Positions 8,300 to 18,787 of a DNA stretch of 64,000 nt are shown piece after piece; position 1 is the stretch's first letter, and each line of letters begins with the position of its first letter. The position numbers were made by a program, and so were the translations under genes. The stretch is from Streptomyces toyocaensis (lineage in GTDB: Bacteria > Actinomycetota > Actinomycetes > Streptomycetales > Streptomycetaceae). The stretch lies in NCBI RefSeq assembly GCF_000725125.1, contig NZ_JFCB01000001.1:434001-498000 (forward strand), written 5' to 3'. The notes beneath the pieces were generated by a model that ran no database searches, was not told the origin of the DNA, and worked only from the letters and a program-made list of their open reading frames with translations.

Positions 8300-8974
8300 T
8301 CACCCCGCCGCCGTGCCCCGCACCCGCCGCCACAGGCTCGGGGCCGCGCTGATCAGCACCGTCAGCACGATCGCCGCGAGCACGCCCTCCCACGGCTCCT
8401 CGAACAGCGACCCGCCGAGGATGCCGATGAGCTGGTACGTCGCCGCCCAGGCAAGACAGGCCGGCAGGTTGCCGCGCACGAAGCGCCGCACCGGCCACTT
8501 GGCGAGCAGACAGGCCAGCATCACCGGCAGCCGCCCGGCCGGCATCAGCCGGGACAGCACCAGCACGGCCACCTCGTGGTCGGCGAGCTTGCGCTGCGCC
8601 TGCGCCAGCCGGTCCTCCGGGGCGCGCTGCCGGATCGCCTCCAGCCAGCGCGAGCCGTTCTTCGACGTCATGCCGCGCCGTCCCAGCCAGTACAGCGCCA
8701 CGTCCCCGAGGAAAGCGGCCAGCGACGCCGTGACGAACACCAGCGCCAGCGAGAACGGCGCCGTCCGGTGGACGGCGACCACGGCCGCCGAACTGACCAG
8801 CGCGCCCGTCGGCACCACCGGCACCAGTGCCCCGATCAGCACCAGCAGGAACAGCGAGGGATACGCGACCACCTGCTGGGTCGAACCGGGCGCCACGACC
8901 GGTACGAGCGACGGTGAGGCGACCGTCGGCAGGGACGCACCGGCCGCCTGGCTCAGGGCGGCGGGCAGGATCAC
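8300..8974 (-). CDS. DedA family (VTT/SNARE-associated domain) membrane protein
   Basis: A 224-residue protein with about five to six hydrophobic segments. It carries the DedA signature near the middle (SRLMPAGRLPVMLACLLAKW, with conserved Arg, Pro and Gly). DedA proteins are inner-membrane proteins tied to undecaprenyl-phosphate or phospholipid flipping and proton-motive-force homeostasis. It starts with GTG 8974, which overlaps the stop codon of the upstream MBL gene (GTGA), so it is the second gene of a two-gene operon. Confidence 0.88.
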   Translation of the reverse strand: MILPAALSQAAGASLPTVASPSLVPVVAPGSTQQVVAYPSLFLLVLIGALVPVVPTGALVSSAAVVAVHRTAPFSLALVFVTASLAAFLGDVALYWLGRRGMTSKNGSRWLEAIRQRAPEDRLAQAQRKLADHEVAVLVLSRLMPAGRLPVMLACLLAKWPVRRFVRGNLPACLAWAATYQLIGILGGSLFEEPWEGVLAAIVLTVLISAAPSLWRRVRGTAAG

Positions 8975-9744
8975 CGGGCGCCCTCCAGGCGCACGCTCTC
9001 CCCGTGCCCGAGCCGGTGCACGGCGACCCCGGGAACGTGCCGGGCCGCCAGCCGCTCGAACTCGTGGCCCGGAGCGTGGAACTCGTGCGGGCGCACGGCG
9101 TCCAGCCCGATCGGCCAGTACGTGCCGTAGTGCACCGGCACCGCGCTGGGCGCCCCCAGGTGGGCCAGTGCCTCGGCCGCGCGCCCCGCGTCCAGGTGCC
9201 CCTCCCCGAGGTACGGTCCCCAGCCGCCCACCGGCAGCAGTGCCACGTCGACCGGCCCGACCTCCTTGGCCATCCCCTCGAACAGGCCGGTGTCCCCGGC
9301 GAAGTACGTCCGCCCCTCACCCTCCAGGACGTAGCCGAGGGCGGGGGAGCGGTGCGGCCCGAACGGCAGCCGGCGCCCGTCGTGCCACGCGGGCACCGCC
9401 CGTACGACCAGGTGCCCGACCTTCGTCACGTCGCCGGGTGCCACCTCGCTCACGCTGAGATGCGTGAGCCGGCGCAGTCCCGGCACCGCGCGTCGTGCGC
9501 CCCGGGGCACGAGCAGGCGCGTGCCCGGGGCGAGCCGGGCCAGGGACGGCACGTGCAGATGGTCGGCGTGCAGGTGGGAGACGAGGGCCACGTCCGCGTG
9601 CCGGGCATCGGCGGGCGGCACGGCGCCGCGCCTGCGCCGCAGGTGCGCGAGCCGGCGGGCGAACAGGGGATCGGTGAGCACACGGGTGTGCGAATCCTCG
9701 ACCGTGCAGGTGGCGTGACCCCACCACGTGACCTCCACCGGCAC
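8971..9744 (-). CDS. MBL-fold metal-dependent hydrolase (UlaG-like)
   Basis: A 257-residue hydrolase starting VEVTWWGHATC. Metal-ligand motifs: SHLHADHLH (HxHxDH), AWHDG, FAGDTGLF and VHYGTYW. It belongs to the same branch as the product of 7217-8287 but is shorter, lacking the N-terminal extension. GTG 9744 is chosen because AAGGAGG lies seven bases upstream; open frame extends further upstream without a site. It is coupled to the DedA gene by a GTGA overlap, which suggests a joint role in membrane lipid or envelope metabolism (inference). Confidence 0.88.
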   Translation of the reverse strand: MPVEVTWWGHATCTVEDSHTRVLTDPLFARRLAHLRRRRGAVPPADARHADVALVSHLHADHLHVPSLARLAPGTRLLVPRGARRAVPGLRRLTHLSVSEVAPGDVTKVGHLVVRAVPAWHDGRRLPFGPHRSPALGYVLEGEGRTYFAGDTGLFEGMAKEVGPVDVALLPVGGWGPYLGEGHLDAGRAAEALAHLGAPSAVPVHYGTYWPIGLDAVRPHEFHAPGHEFERLAARHVPGVAVHRLGHGESVRLEGAR

Positions 9745-9828
9745 TTCCCCGCCTCCTTCGCGCGACTCCCCGAAGCCTACGCGCAGGAGTAGGGTCGGCG
9801 GCGAAAACCGGAGGTGAGGGGGGACGCC

Positions 9829-10230
9829 ATGGGGGCGGTGCGGGTGACGGCGATCGCGAGTCTGACGCCGCTGGAGGAACTCGACGCCGACCCCTTCCTG
9901 GTGGACTCGCGCAGCCAGCACGCCATGTGCGCCCGCTGGGCCGCCGAGCAGGGCTATGTGGTGGCACGGGAACTGCTGGTACGGGGGCTGCGCCCCGACC
10001 ACGGCGTGCTGTGGGAGGGCGTGCGGCCCGGCACCGATCTGTTCGTGGCACCCAGCCTGCGGGTACTGGAACGGGCACTGTCCTCCGTGGAGGCGTTCAC
10101 CGCCGAGTGCGCGCGACGCGGGGTGCGCGTGGAGACGGTGGGCCGCGCGGAACCGGAGTACGACGCGGCGATGAAGGCACGTGTACACCGCCGGCTGTCG
10201 ATGCCGACCGCCGGCTACGACGGCCGCTGA
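9829..10230 (+). CDS. Hypothetical protein with a possible degenerate resolvase-like fold
   Basis: A 133-residue soluble protein (MGAVRVTAIASLTPLEEL...). The arrangement resembles the N-terminal domain of serine recombinases: a first strand, a segment SRSQHAMCARWAAEQGYVV (compare the resolvase stretch with Q..C...A...G), a strand-helix unit, and AFTAECARRGVRVETV (compare ...EL...GV.l.s). The catalytic Ser/Arg set is not convincingly present, and no DNA-binding domain follows. I therefore treat it as a stand-alone protein of unknown function. Start 9829 has GAGGGGGG upstream; GTG 9814 is also possible. Confidence 0.6.
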   Translation: MGAVRVTAIASLTPLEELDADPFLVDSRSQHAMCARWAAEQGYVVARELLVRGLRPDHGVLWEGVRPGTDLFVAPSLRVLERALSSVEAFTAECARRGVRVETVGRAEPEYDAAMKARVHRRLSMPTAGYDGR

Positions 10231-10322
10231 GCCGCCGGCGGCCCGCGCCGCCGGGGACGGAACGCCTGCTCCGGACGTTGTGACAGGGTGAATACGAGTC
10301 GGAACCGGCCGGGACGTGAGGT

Positions 10323-12407
10323 GTGCGGGGCGTGGGTGGCGAGCGGTGGCGACGGGTCGCCAGTCAGATCGGGCGGAGTGTCGCCGTGTGGGTGGTCTCC
10401 ACCCTCACCATGCTGCTGCTCGCCGGGATCCTGCCGGACTTCCGGCTGCGCTCGGCCGACGGTGACAGCGCCACCGACATCGCGGTCACCGCCGCCCTCG
10501 GCGCCGGCGCCTTCGGCCTGCTGTCCGCCCTCGTCTGGCCGCTGCTGGTGCGGCTGCTGCTGCTCGTGCCGGCACTCGTCCTCGGCCTGCTGGTGTTCTT
10601 CCTCAACGGTGCCCTCCTGTGGCTGGCCCTGTGGCTCAACCCCGTCGAACGGGGCGCCGCGGCCCCCCAGACCGCGGTCGTGGTCGCCGCGGTCATGTCC
10701 GCCGTCGCCTCCGCCACGGGCGCCGCCCTCGCCGTGCGCGACGACGACGCCTACCGCCGCCGCCTCTACCGCCTCGCCCACCGAAGACGGGGCTCCGCCC
10801 CGCCCTGCCCCCCGACCCCGGGCACCGTGTTCCTGCAACTCGACGGCGTCGGCCACGACGTGCTCCTGGACGCCGTCGGCAAGGGACTGATGCCCACCGT
10901 CGCCCGCTGGCTCGGCACCGGTACCGCCGGCGACCGGCCCAGCCACCGCCTCACCCCCTGGCGCACCGACTGGTCCAGCCAGACCGGCGCCAGCCAGCTC
11001 GGCATCCTGCACGGCAGCAACCACGACGTCCCCGCGTTCCGCTGGTACGAGAAGGCCCGCCGCGAGGTCATGGTCTGCAACCGGCCCACCAGCGCCGCCG
11101 AACTCCAGGCCCGCGCCGTCGAGTACGCGGGCCACGCCGGACTGCTCGCCGACGACGGCGCCAGCCGCGGCAACCTGTTCAGCGGCGGCGCCGGCGAACA
11201 GGCCCTGGTGCTCTCCATCGCCACCCGCCGCCGCGGCCCGGCCGCTCGCTCCCGCGCGGGCTACTTCGCCTACTTCTCCGACCCCGCCAACGCCGTGCGC
11301 ACCGCGCTGTCCTTCGTCGCCGAGGCGGGCCGGGAGATCGGCCAGTCGACCCGGGCCCGGCTGGGAAAGCAGCGCCCGCGCGTCTCGCGCGGCGGTCTCT
11401 ACCCGTTCGTACGGGCCTTCGCGACCGTCGTCGAACGGGACGTCGTGGTGGCCGCCGTGACGGGCGACCTGCTGGCCGGACGCACCGCCGTCTACGCGGA
11501 CCTGGTGGCCTACGACGAGGTCGCCCACCACTCCGGGCCCGCGAGCCGGGACACCGACAAGGTCCTCCGGCGCCTCGACCGTGCCCTCGCCCTGATCGAG
11601 CACGTCGCCGAGCACGCCCCCCGCCCGTACCGCATCGTCGTTCTCTCCGACCACGGGCAGAGCCCCGGCGAGACCTTCCGCTCCCGCTACGGCCTCACCC
11701 TCGCCGACCTGGTGCGGGCCGGCTGCGGGCTGCCCGTGCCGCGCCGCGCCCGGCGCACCCACAGCGGCGCGGAGGCCCGCGCGGCCGTCCGTGCGGCGCT
11801 GCGCAGACCCGTCGAGGAGGGCACCGAGCACTACCGCCCCTCGCGCGGCTCCGAACCCGTCGTGCTCGCCTCCGGCAATCTGGGCCTGGTCTCCTTCCCG
11901 GACGTGCCGCACCGGATGACCAAGGAGGAGATCGACGCCCGCCACCCCGCCCTGCTGCCGACCCTCGCCAACCATCCCGGCGTCGGCTTCCTCCTGGTCC
12001 GCAGCGCCCGCCACGGCGGCGTCGTGCTCGGCGCGTACGGCGCGGAGATCCCGCTGGACGAGCTGGACGACAACCCCGGGCCGCTGGCCGCGTTCGGTCC
12101 CGGCGCCGCCGACGTCGTCCGCCGCACCCACACCTTTCCGCACACCGCCGACATCATGGTCAACTCCTTCCACGACCCGACCGACGGCGAGGTGCTCGCC
12201 TTCGAGGAGCAGATCGGCTCCCACGGCGGTCTGGGCGGCGCCCAGTCCCGCCCCTTCCTGCTGTCCCCGCTCGTCCTGTCCGCACCGGTCGCCGACGGCG
12301 CGGAACTCGCCGGCGCCGAGCAGGTCCACCGCGTACTGCGCCGCTGGCTGACGGAGTCGGACGCGGCGCGGCGGCCCGCGGCCCCGGACCGCAGGCGCGC
12401 CGCCTGA
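10323..12407 (+). CDS. Phage-holin-family membrane domain fused to alkaline-phosphatase-superfamily domain
   Basis: A 694-residue protein. The N-terminal ~140 residues hold four membrane helices (VWVVSTLTMLLLAGILPDF, a second pair around LVWPLLVRLLLLVPALVLGLLVFF and a fourth at TAVVVAAVMSAVASATGAA), matching the PF04020-type holin/YvlD family. From about residue 170 comes a phosphatase-superfamily domain: FLQLDGVGHDVL (metal Asp), WSSQTGASQLGILHG (nucleophile Thr/Ser region), DLVAYDEVAHHSGP and VVLSDHGQS (metal Asp-His). This fits a membrane-anchored phosphodiesterase or phosphotransferase acting on lipid or wall substrates. GTG 10323 or GTG 10332 could be the start; a GTGAGG site lies just upstream. 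Confidence 0.85.
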   Translation: MRGVGGERWRRVASQIGRSVAVWVVSTLTMLLLAGILPDFRLRSADGDSATDIAVTAALGAGAFGLLSALVWPLLVRLLLLVPALVLGLLVFFLNGALLWLALWLNPVERGAAAPQTAVVVAAVMSAVASATGAALAVRDDDAYRRRLYRLAHRRRGSAPPCPPTPGTVFLQLDGVGHDVLLDAVGKGLMPTVARWLGTGTAGDRPSHRLTPWRTDWSSQTGASQLGILHGSNHDVPAFRWYEKARREVMVCNRPTSAAELQARAVEYAGHAGLLADDGASRGNLFSGGAGEQALVLSIATRRRGPAARSRAGYFAYFSDPANAVRTALSFVAEAGREIGQSTRARLGKQRPRVSRGGLYPFVRAFATVVERDVVVAAVTGDLLAGRTAVYADLVAYDEVAHHSGPASRDTDKVLRRLDRALALIEHVAEHAPRPYRIVVLSDHGQSPGETFRSRYGLTLADLVRAGCGLPVPRRARRTHSGAEARAAVRAALRRPVEEGTEHYRPSRGSEPVVLASGNLGLVSFPDVPHRMTKEEIDARHPALLPTLANHPGVGFLLVRSARHGGVVLGAYGAEIPLDELDDNPGPLAAFGPGAADVVRRTHTFPHTADIMVNSFHDPTDGEVLAFEEQIGSHGGLGGAQSRPFLLSPLVLSAPVADGAELAGAEQVHRVLRRWLTESDAARRPAAPDRRRAA

Positions 12408-12451
12408 GCGGGCCGTTGATCCGACGGCCGTCCCCGGGGGACGATGACGCG

Positions 12452-13009
12452 ATGAACGAGGCCGCCGCGTACACGCTGCACCAGCTCCGGGCACTGGAAC
12501 CGGCGGTGCGCACGGACGTCCTCCGCGTCCTGGACCGCGTCGTCCGGGACCTCCCCGCCCACTGGAGCCGACGCCGGGGGATTCCCCAGCTCATGGTCTT
12601 CCTCGACGGCCACGGGGACGCCCGGACGGAGCGGACCGGTCTGCGGGAGCTGGCCCGTTACGGGTTCCTCGACGAGCTCCACCGCTGGGTCGGCACGGTC
12701 CCGGCCCACAAGGCGGAGGAACACGGGTGTGCCGCCCTGGTGTACGGCGACCGCGTCCATGCGAGGATCAACGGGATCGGCCCCTTGGGCTGGGCCTGGT
12801 TCAGACCGGACACCTGCGCCCAGGTCCACGTGGCGCACCGGCGCCTGCGTCGGGGGTTCACCCAGTCGAGACCCTCGACCGCGCCCGGCGGGGCTGACCG
12901 CGCGGAGAACGCGTTGCCCCCTGTTCCTCCGGGGCGCGCCCGGCATCGGGCCGCCGAGGACCTCACCGCGAGAGGACCCGTCTTACGGGTGAGCCGAGCC
13001 GTGATGTGA
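12452..13009 (+). CDS. Hypothetical protein, 185 aa, with a TTA codon near its end
   Basis: I do not recognise this protein. The N-terminal 120 residues look globular (LHQLRALEPAVRTDVLRVLD..., LMVFLDGHGDARTERTGLREL, GCAALVYGDRVHARINGIG). After residue ~130 the sequence becomes Pro/Arg-rich and of low quality, so the 3' end may be frame-shifted or degenerate. It includes a rare TTA Leu codon at 12983, which would make full-length synthesis depend on the bldA tRNA if the frame is real. It starts 44 bases after the phosphatase gene with no clear ribosome site. Confidence 0.45.
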   Translation: MNEAAAYTLHQLRALEPAVRTDVLRVLDRVVRDLPAHWSRRRGIPQLMVFLDGHGDARTERTGLRELARYGFLDELHRWVGTVPAHKAEEHGCAALVYGDRVHARINGIGPLGWAWFRPDTCAQVHVAHRRLRRGFTQSRPSTAPGGADRAENALPPVPPGRARHRAAEDLTARGPVLRVSRAVM

Positions 13010-13095
13010 TCGGATGGGGGACGGGCACCCGGTGACCCGGGGCCCGGACCGAGCACCGCCGGACACACGGCCGGACATTTTCGAAAGGATGCGTC

Positions 13096-13524
13096 ATGGC
13101 AGCCACGCGCTCCGCACACACCGTTTGGGAAGGCAGTCTCTTCAAGGGCAGCGGGGTCGTCGCCTTCGACTCCTCCGGCAGCATCGCCGAGCAGCCGGTC
13201 ACCTGGGCGTCGCGTGCCGAGGAGGCGAACGGGAAGACCAGCCCGGAGGAGCTGATCGCCGCCGCGCACTCCAGCTGCTTCTCCATGGCCCTGTCCAACG
13301 GACTCGACAAGGCCGGTACCCCGCCGACCAGGCTGACCACCTCCGCCGACGTCACCTTCGTGCCCGGCGAGGGCATCACCGGCATCCACCTCACCGTCGA
13401 GGGCACCGTGCCCGGCCTGGACGAGGCGGGCTTCGTCGCCGCGGCCGAGGACGCCAAGGTGAACTGCCCGGTCAGTCAGGCGCTGAAGGGCACGAACATC
13501 ACCCTGACGGCGAAGCTCGCCTGA
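13096..13524 (+). CDS. OsmC/Ohr family peroxiredoxin-like protein
   Basis: A 142-residue OsmC-type protein. Both catalytic cysteines are present: Cys61 in AHSSCFSMALS and Cys124 in KVNCPVSQAL. OsmC proteins reduce organic hydroperoxides as homodimers in the cytosol. An acceptable GAAAGGA site precedes ATG 13096. The gene stands alone and is followed by a strong hairpin, so it is probably its own transcript. Confidence 0.93.
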   Translation: MAATRSAHTVWEGSLFKGSGVVAFDSSGSIAEQPVTWASRAEEANGKTSPEELIAAAHSSCFSMALSNGLDKAGTPPTRLTTSADVTFVPGEGITGIHLTVEGTVPGLDEAGFVAAAEDAKVNCPVSQALKGTNITLTAKLA

Positions 13525-13545
13525 CCCGCTCGCCGCGTCGGGCCA

Positions 13546-13577
13546 CCGCGGGCCGCTCCCCGGGGGGCGGCCCGCGG
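13546..13577 (+). terminator. Hairpin terminator after osmC
   Basis: An 11-bp perfect stem (CCGCGGGCCGC / GCGGCCCGCGG) around a 10-base loop, about 20 bases past the osmC-type gene stop. Confidence 0.75.
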
Positions 13578-13603
13578 CACGTCCCCCTCCGGGAGCGACC
13601 ACC

Positions 13604-14347
13604 ATGACGTCACGACCCGCCGTCTCCGCCCACCGGGGAGGCTCCGAGCGCGCCGCCCCGGCCACCCGGGAGGCGTACGAGGACGCGCTCGCGTCCGGCG
13701 CGGAGTACGTCGAGTTCGACGTCCGGCGCACGGCGGACGGCGTCTTCGTCGTCCACCACGACCCCCGCGTGCGCCGCACCGGCCCGCCGCTGTCCACACT
13801 CACCCACGCCGAACTGAACGAGCGTGCCGGATACCCCGTGCCGGTGGTGGAGGAGGTCATGGAGCTGATCGCCGGGAAGCTCGTCGGGCACCTGGACCTG
13901 AAGGAGACCGGTCACGAGCGGGAGTTGATCGACCGCGCGGTCGCCCTGCTCGGCGAGGACGGCTTCGTGGCCACCACCCTAGAGGACCGCTCCGTCGCCG
14001 CCATCACCGCCGCCCGCCCGCGCGTGCGCACCGTGCTGTCCCTGGGCCGCAGCGGCGAGGGCATCGGCCGGCGCAGGCTGGCGGCCACCCGGATCAGCGA
14101 ACTGCTCCCCATGCGCCGGGTCCGCGCCTGCGGCGCCCACGGGGTCGCCGTGCACCAGCGTCTGGCCCGCGCCACCGTGCTGCGTGAGGCCGCACGTAAC
14201 AGACTGTTCACCATGGTGTGGACGGTCAACGAGGACGCGGCGCTGTCGGGCTTCCTCGGCGACCCGCGCGTGGACGTGCTGATCACCGACCGCCCCCGCC
14301 GCGCCGTGGAACTGCGCGGGAGGCCCGACGCCCACACCTCTCGTTGA
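13604..14347 (+). CDS. Glycerophosphodiester phosphodiesterase (GDPD family)
   Basis: A 247-residue cytosolic GDPD-fold protein. Catalytic residues are in place: His10-Arg11 (SAHRGGSERAAP), Glu37 and Asp39 (VEFDVRRTADG) and His52-Asp53 (HHDPRVRRTG). The C-terminal MVWTVNEDAALSGFL...VDVLITDRP is the family end. It hydrolyses glycerophosphodiesters to glycerol-3-phosphate and an alcohol, recycling phospholipid head groups. GGGAGCG lies upstream of ATG 13604. Its stop codon overlaps a TTGACA box that may belong to the dnaK promoter. Confidence 0.92.
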   Translation: MTSRPAVSAHRGGSERAAPATREAYEDALASGAEYVEFDVRRTADGVFVVHHDPRVRRTGPPLSTLTHAELNERAGYPVPVVEEVMELIAGKLVGHLDLKETGHERELIDRAVALLGEDGFVATTLEDRSVAAITAARPRVRTVLSLGRSGEGIGRRRLAATRISELLPMRRVRACGAHGVAVHQRLARATVLREAARNRLFTMVWTVNEDAALSGFLGDPRVDVLITDRPRRAVELRGRPDAHTSR

Positions 14348-14376
14348 CAACCATCCACACGAACCATTGACAATGG
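14344..14376 (+). promoter_or_regulatory. Tandem TTGACA boxes and CCATTG-a-CAATGG palindrome upstream of dnaK
   Basis: Two exact TTGACA hexamers (14344-14349 and 14367-14372) lie 58-90 bases upstream of the DnaK start. The second is embedded in a 13-base palindrome, CCATTGACAATGG (14364-14376). A half HAIR sequence (CTCAAG) follows at 14381, but no full HspR inverted repeat is seen. This looks like a promoter with an overlapping operator; no clear -10 box is visible. Confidence 0.5.
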
Positions 14377-14433
14377 GGCGCTCAAGTTTTCTGCTGGAAG
14401 TCCGGAGAGGTGCCCTGACGGAAGGGGACAGCG

Positions 14434-16314
<1,881 letters not shown>

Positions 16315-16332
16315 CCCCGGGCCGTCCCCGCC

Positions 16333-17196
16333 TCAGTGGTGCTCCCGGCACTCCCGGAGCAGCTTCTCCGTGCGCTGGGCCGAGGCCGCCCGTGCCGTCA
16401 TGTGGTCCAGGACCTCCAGGTGCACCGCGACCTCCTTGCGGGAGTCCAGGTACAGGGCGCCCGTCAGGTACTCGGTGAACACCATGTCCGGCAGCTCCGG
16501 CTCGGCGAAGCGGAACAGCGAGAACGGCGCGTACGTCCCCGGGTGGGGCCCGTCCGCGAACTCGGCGATCTGCAGCGTGACCCGGTCCCGTTCGGAGTAC
16601 TCCAGCAGCTTGTCGAGCTGGTCGCGCATCACCCGGCCGTCGGCGCTCACCGGGCGCCGCAGCACCGTCTCCTCCATCAGCACCCACAGGTGCGGCGGAT
16701 CGGGACGCTCCAGGAGCTTCTGCCGCTCCATGCGCAGGGACACGTGCCGCTCGACGGCCTCCGGCCCCGCGTTGCCGATCGTCCCGGCCTCCAGGACGGC
16801 ACGCGCGTAGTCCTCGGTCTGCAGCAGCCCCGGCACGAAGTGCGGCTCGTACGACCGGATGATCCGGGCGGCGCCCTCCAGGCTCACGTACATGCTGAAC
16901 CACTCGGGCAGCACGTCGTGGTACCGCTGCCACCAGCCCGGCCGGTTCGCCTCCTCGGCGAGCTCCACGAACGTGTCGGACTCGCTCTCGGGCACCCCGT
17001 ACGCGGTCAGCAGCAACTGGACGTACGGGATCTTCAGCGCGACCTCGGCGGTCTCCATCCGCCGCACGGTCGCGGGCGCCACCCGCAGGATCCGGGCGGC
17101 CTCCTCCCGTGAGAGGCCCGCGGCCTCCCGAAGCTCATGCAGCCGCCTTCCCAGGACCACCTGGCCCACGGTCGGTGCGGCCCGCCGCTCACTCAC
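16333..17196 (-). CDS. XRE-family HTH regulator with DUF5753-type C-terminal domain
   Basis: A 287-residue protein. Residues ~10-65 form a Cro/C1-type HTH (LGRRLHELREAAGLSREEAARIL); the C-terminal part, from RSYEPHFVPGLLQTEDYARAV to PDMVFTEYLTGALYLD, is the DUF5753 domain. In Streptomyces such proteins are usually paired with a tiny DUF397 protein; no DUF397 gene is seen here. The GTG 17196 start has GGGGAGG six bases upstream. Its divergent neighbour encodes a membrane protein, so the 237-base gap likely contains control sites for both. Confidence 0.9.
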   Translation of the reverse strand: MSERRAAPTVGQVVLGRRLHELREAAGLSREEAARILRVAPATVRRMETAEVALKIPYVQLLLTAYGVPESESDTFVELAEEANRPGWWQRYHDVLPEWFSMYVSLEGAARIIRSYEPHFVPGLLQTEDYARAVLEAGTIGNAGPEAVERHVSLRMERQKLLERPDPPHLWVLMEETVLRRPVSADGRVMRDQLDKLLEYSERDRVTLQIAEFADGPHPGTYAPFSLFRFAEPELPDMVFTEYLTGALYLDSRKEVAVHLEVLDHMTARAASAQRTEKLLRECREHH

Positions 17197-17433
17197 GCCA
17201 CGCCTCCCCAACGCGCCCGGGCACGCGCTCAGTCTGCCATGTTCCTCCGACACTCTCACGGGCCACGGGAAACCGCCCTGTTTCCCTACTCCCCACCCCA
17301 TTACCCGGCAGGTAATCGACCCGGCGCCGCCTCCGCGCCATCGTGGACGCACCGGGTTCCGGGCCGGCGCACTCCGGCCCGGGATCCGGCACCGGCCACC
17401 GCTACAGACAGACCCGACGGAGGGTGATCCATC

Positions 17434-17859
17434 ATGTCCGCGACCCAGCTTGCCGCGCTCGCCAGGACCGTGGAGCCGCAGCGGATGCTGCGCCGCTTCC
17501 TGGCCCTCGACGCCGCGGTGACCGGCGCGAACGCGCTCGCCTACCTGGCCCTGGCCGGCCCGCTCGGCCGGTTCCTCGGCGTCGGCTCCGGCCTGCTCCT
17601 CGGGCTCGGCGCGTTCCTCGCCGTGTACGCCGCCGGAGTGGGCCTGCTGGCCGCGCGCCGCCATCCGCCGGCACTCGCCGTGCGGGCCGTCGTCGAGGCC
17701 AACCTCGTCTGGGCGGCGGTGAGCGTCGCCGCCCTCGCGCTGTGGCTCTCCCCGACCACGGCGGGCGCGGTGTGGACGGTCCTCCAGGCGCTCACCGTGG
17801 CGGGCTTCGCCGTGCTCCAGCACATGGCGCTGAGGGCACGTCAGCTCAACCAGGACTGA
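17434..17859 (+). CDS. Four-helix integral membrane protein
   Basis: A 141-residue protein with four hydrophobic segments (FLALDAAVTGANALAYLAL, GSGLLLGLGAFLAVYAAGVG, a third around NLVWAAVSVAALALWL and a fourth ALTVAGFAVLQHMAL). No motif of known function. GGAGGG lies upstream of ATG 17434. Its 3' end overlaps the convergent regulator gene by 19 bases. Confidence 0.7.
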   Translation: MSATQLAALARTVEPQRMLRRFLALDAAVTGANALAYLALAGPLGRFLGVGSGLLLGLGAFLAVYAAGVGLLAARRHPPALAVRAVVEANLVWAAVSVAALALWLSPTTAGAVWTVLQALTVAGFAVLQHMALRARQLNQD

Positions 17860-18662
17860 AGGTACTTGGCCGTCGCCGGGTCCGCCGGGAGCAGCGTCTC
17901 CACGGCGAGCTCGGCGACGGTCACGTCCATCGGTGTGTTGAAGGTCGAGATCGACGACACGAACGACAGCCTCCGGCCCTCGTGCTCGATGACCATCGGC
18001 AGCGCGAAGTACGCCACCGGCACCTCCGGTTCCTCCGGGCGCCGCTCGTCGGTGTCGGGCACCGGGAACGCCGCGACCTCCTCGTACAGGGCCCGCAGCG
18101 GCTCGGAGCGGTGCAGCGCGATCTGCCGCCGCATCTGCTCCAGCAGGTGCCCCCGCCACTCCCGCAGATTCAGGATCCGCGGCGCCAGCCCCTGCGGGTG
18201 CAGCGTGAGCCGCACCGCGTTCAGCGGCGGCGTCAGCAGCGACTCCGGGACACCGTCGAAGAGCATCATGACCCCCCGGTTGGCCGCCACGACGTCGTAC
18301 ATCGCGTCCACCACCAGCGCCGGGTACGGCTCGAAGCCGCCGATCAGCCGCTCGATGCCGTCCCGCAGCGCGTCCAGCGCGGGATCGTCCAGCGGGGTGT
18401 GCGGGAACCGGGGCGCGTAACCGGCGGCCATCAGCAGCGCGTTGCGTTCCCGTACCGGGACGTCCAGCTGCTCGGCCAGCCGCAGCACCATCTCCTCGCT
18501 GGGCCGGGAGCGGCCCGTCTCGATGAAACTGATGTGCCGGGCGGAGGAGTCGGCGCGCAGGGCCAGCTCCAGCTGGCTGACCCGCCGCTGCTCTCGCCAG
18601 GCGCGCAGCAACGGGCCCACGCCATCGGCGCCGGCGGCGGTTCGGGACGGGACAGTGGTCAT
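17841..18662 (-). CDS. XRE-family regulator with MmyB-like ligand-binding domain
   Basis: A 273-residue protein. The HTH is at about residues 20-75 (LLRAWREQRRVSQLELALRA, then SARHISFIETGRSRPSEEMV). The rest (PYPALVVDAMYDVVAANRG ... VIEHEGRRLSFVSSISTFNTP) matches the MmyB-like PAS-related domain, reported to bind fatty-acid-like ligands. Such regulators often control an adjacent dehydrogenase; here the divergent neighbour is a pterin dehydratase 125 bases away, and the membrane-protein gene overlaps its 3' end. Confidence 0.9.
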   Translation of the reverse strand: MTTVPSRTAAGADGVGPLLRAWREQRRVSQLELALRADSSARHISFIETGRSRPSEEMVLRLAEQLDVPVRERNALLMAAGYAPRFPHTPLDDPALDALRDGIERLIGGFEPYPALVVDAMYDVVAANRGVMMLFDGVPESLLTPPLNAVRLTLHPQGLAPRILNLREWRGHLLEQMRRQIALHRSEPLRALYEEVAAFPVPDTDERRPEEPEVPVAYFALPMVIEHEGRRLSFVSSISTFNTPMDVTVAELAVETLLPADPATAKYLQSWLS

Positions 18663-18787
18663 GCCAGGACCGTAGTCGAGAAGCGGCCGAACCGGGGAGC
18701 CGCCCGCCTCCGGCCGGGTCCCGGGAGCCCTCCTGTGGCAGCCTGGGAGTCCGGCACGAGACCCGAACCGGCGAAGGAGCGCAGCCC

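Noticed and set aside
14381-14386. Possible HspR HAIR element upstream of dnaK
   Set aside because: Only one half-site (CTCAAG) is present; the partner CTTGAG at the right spacing is missing.
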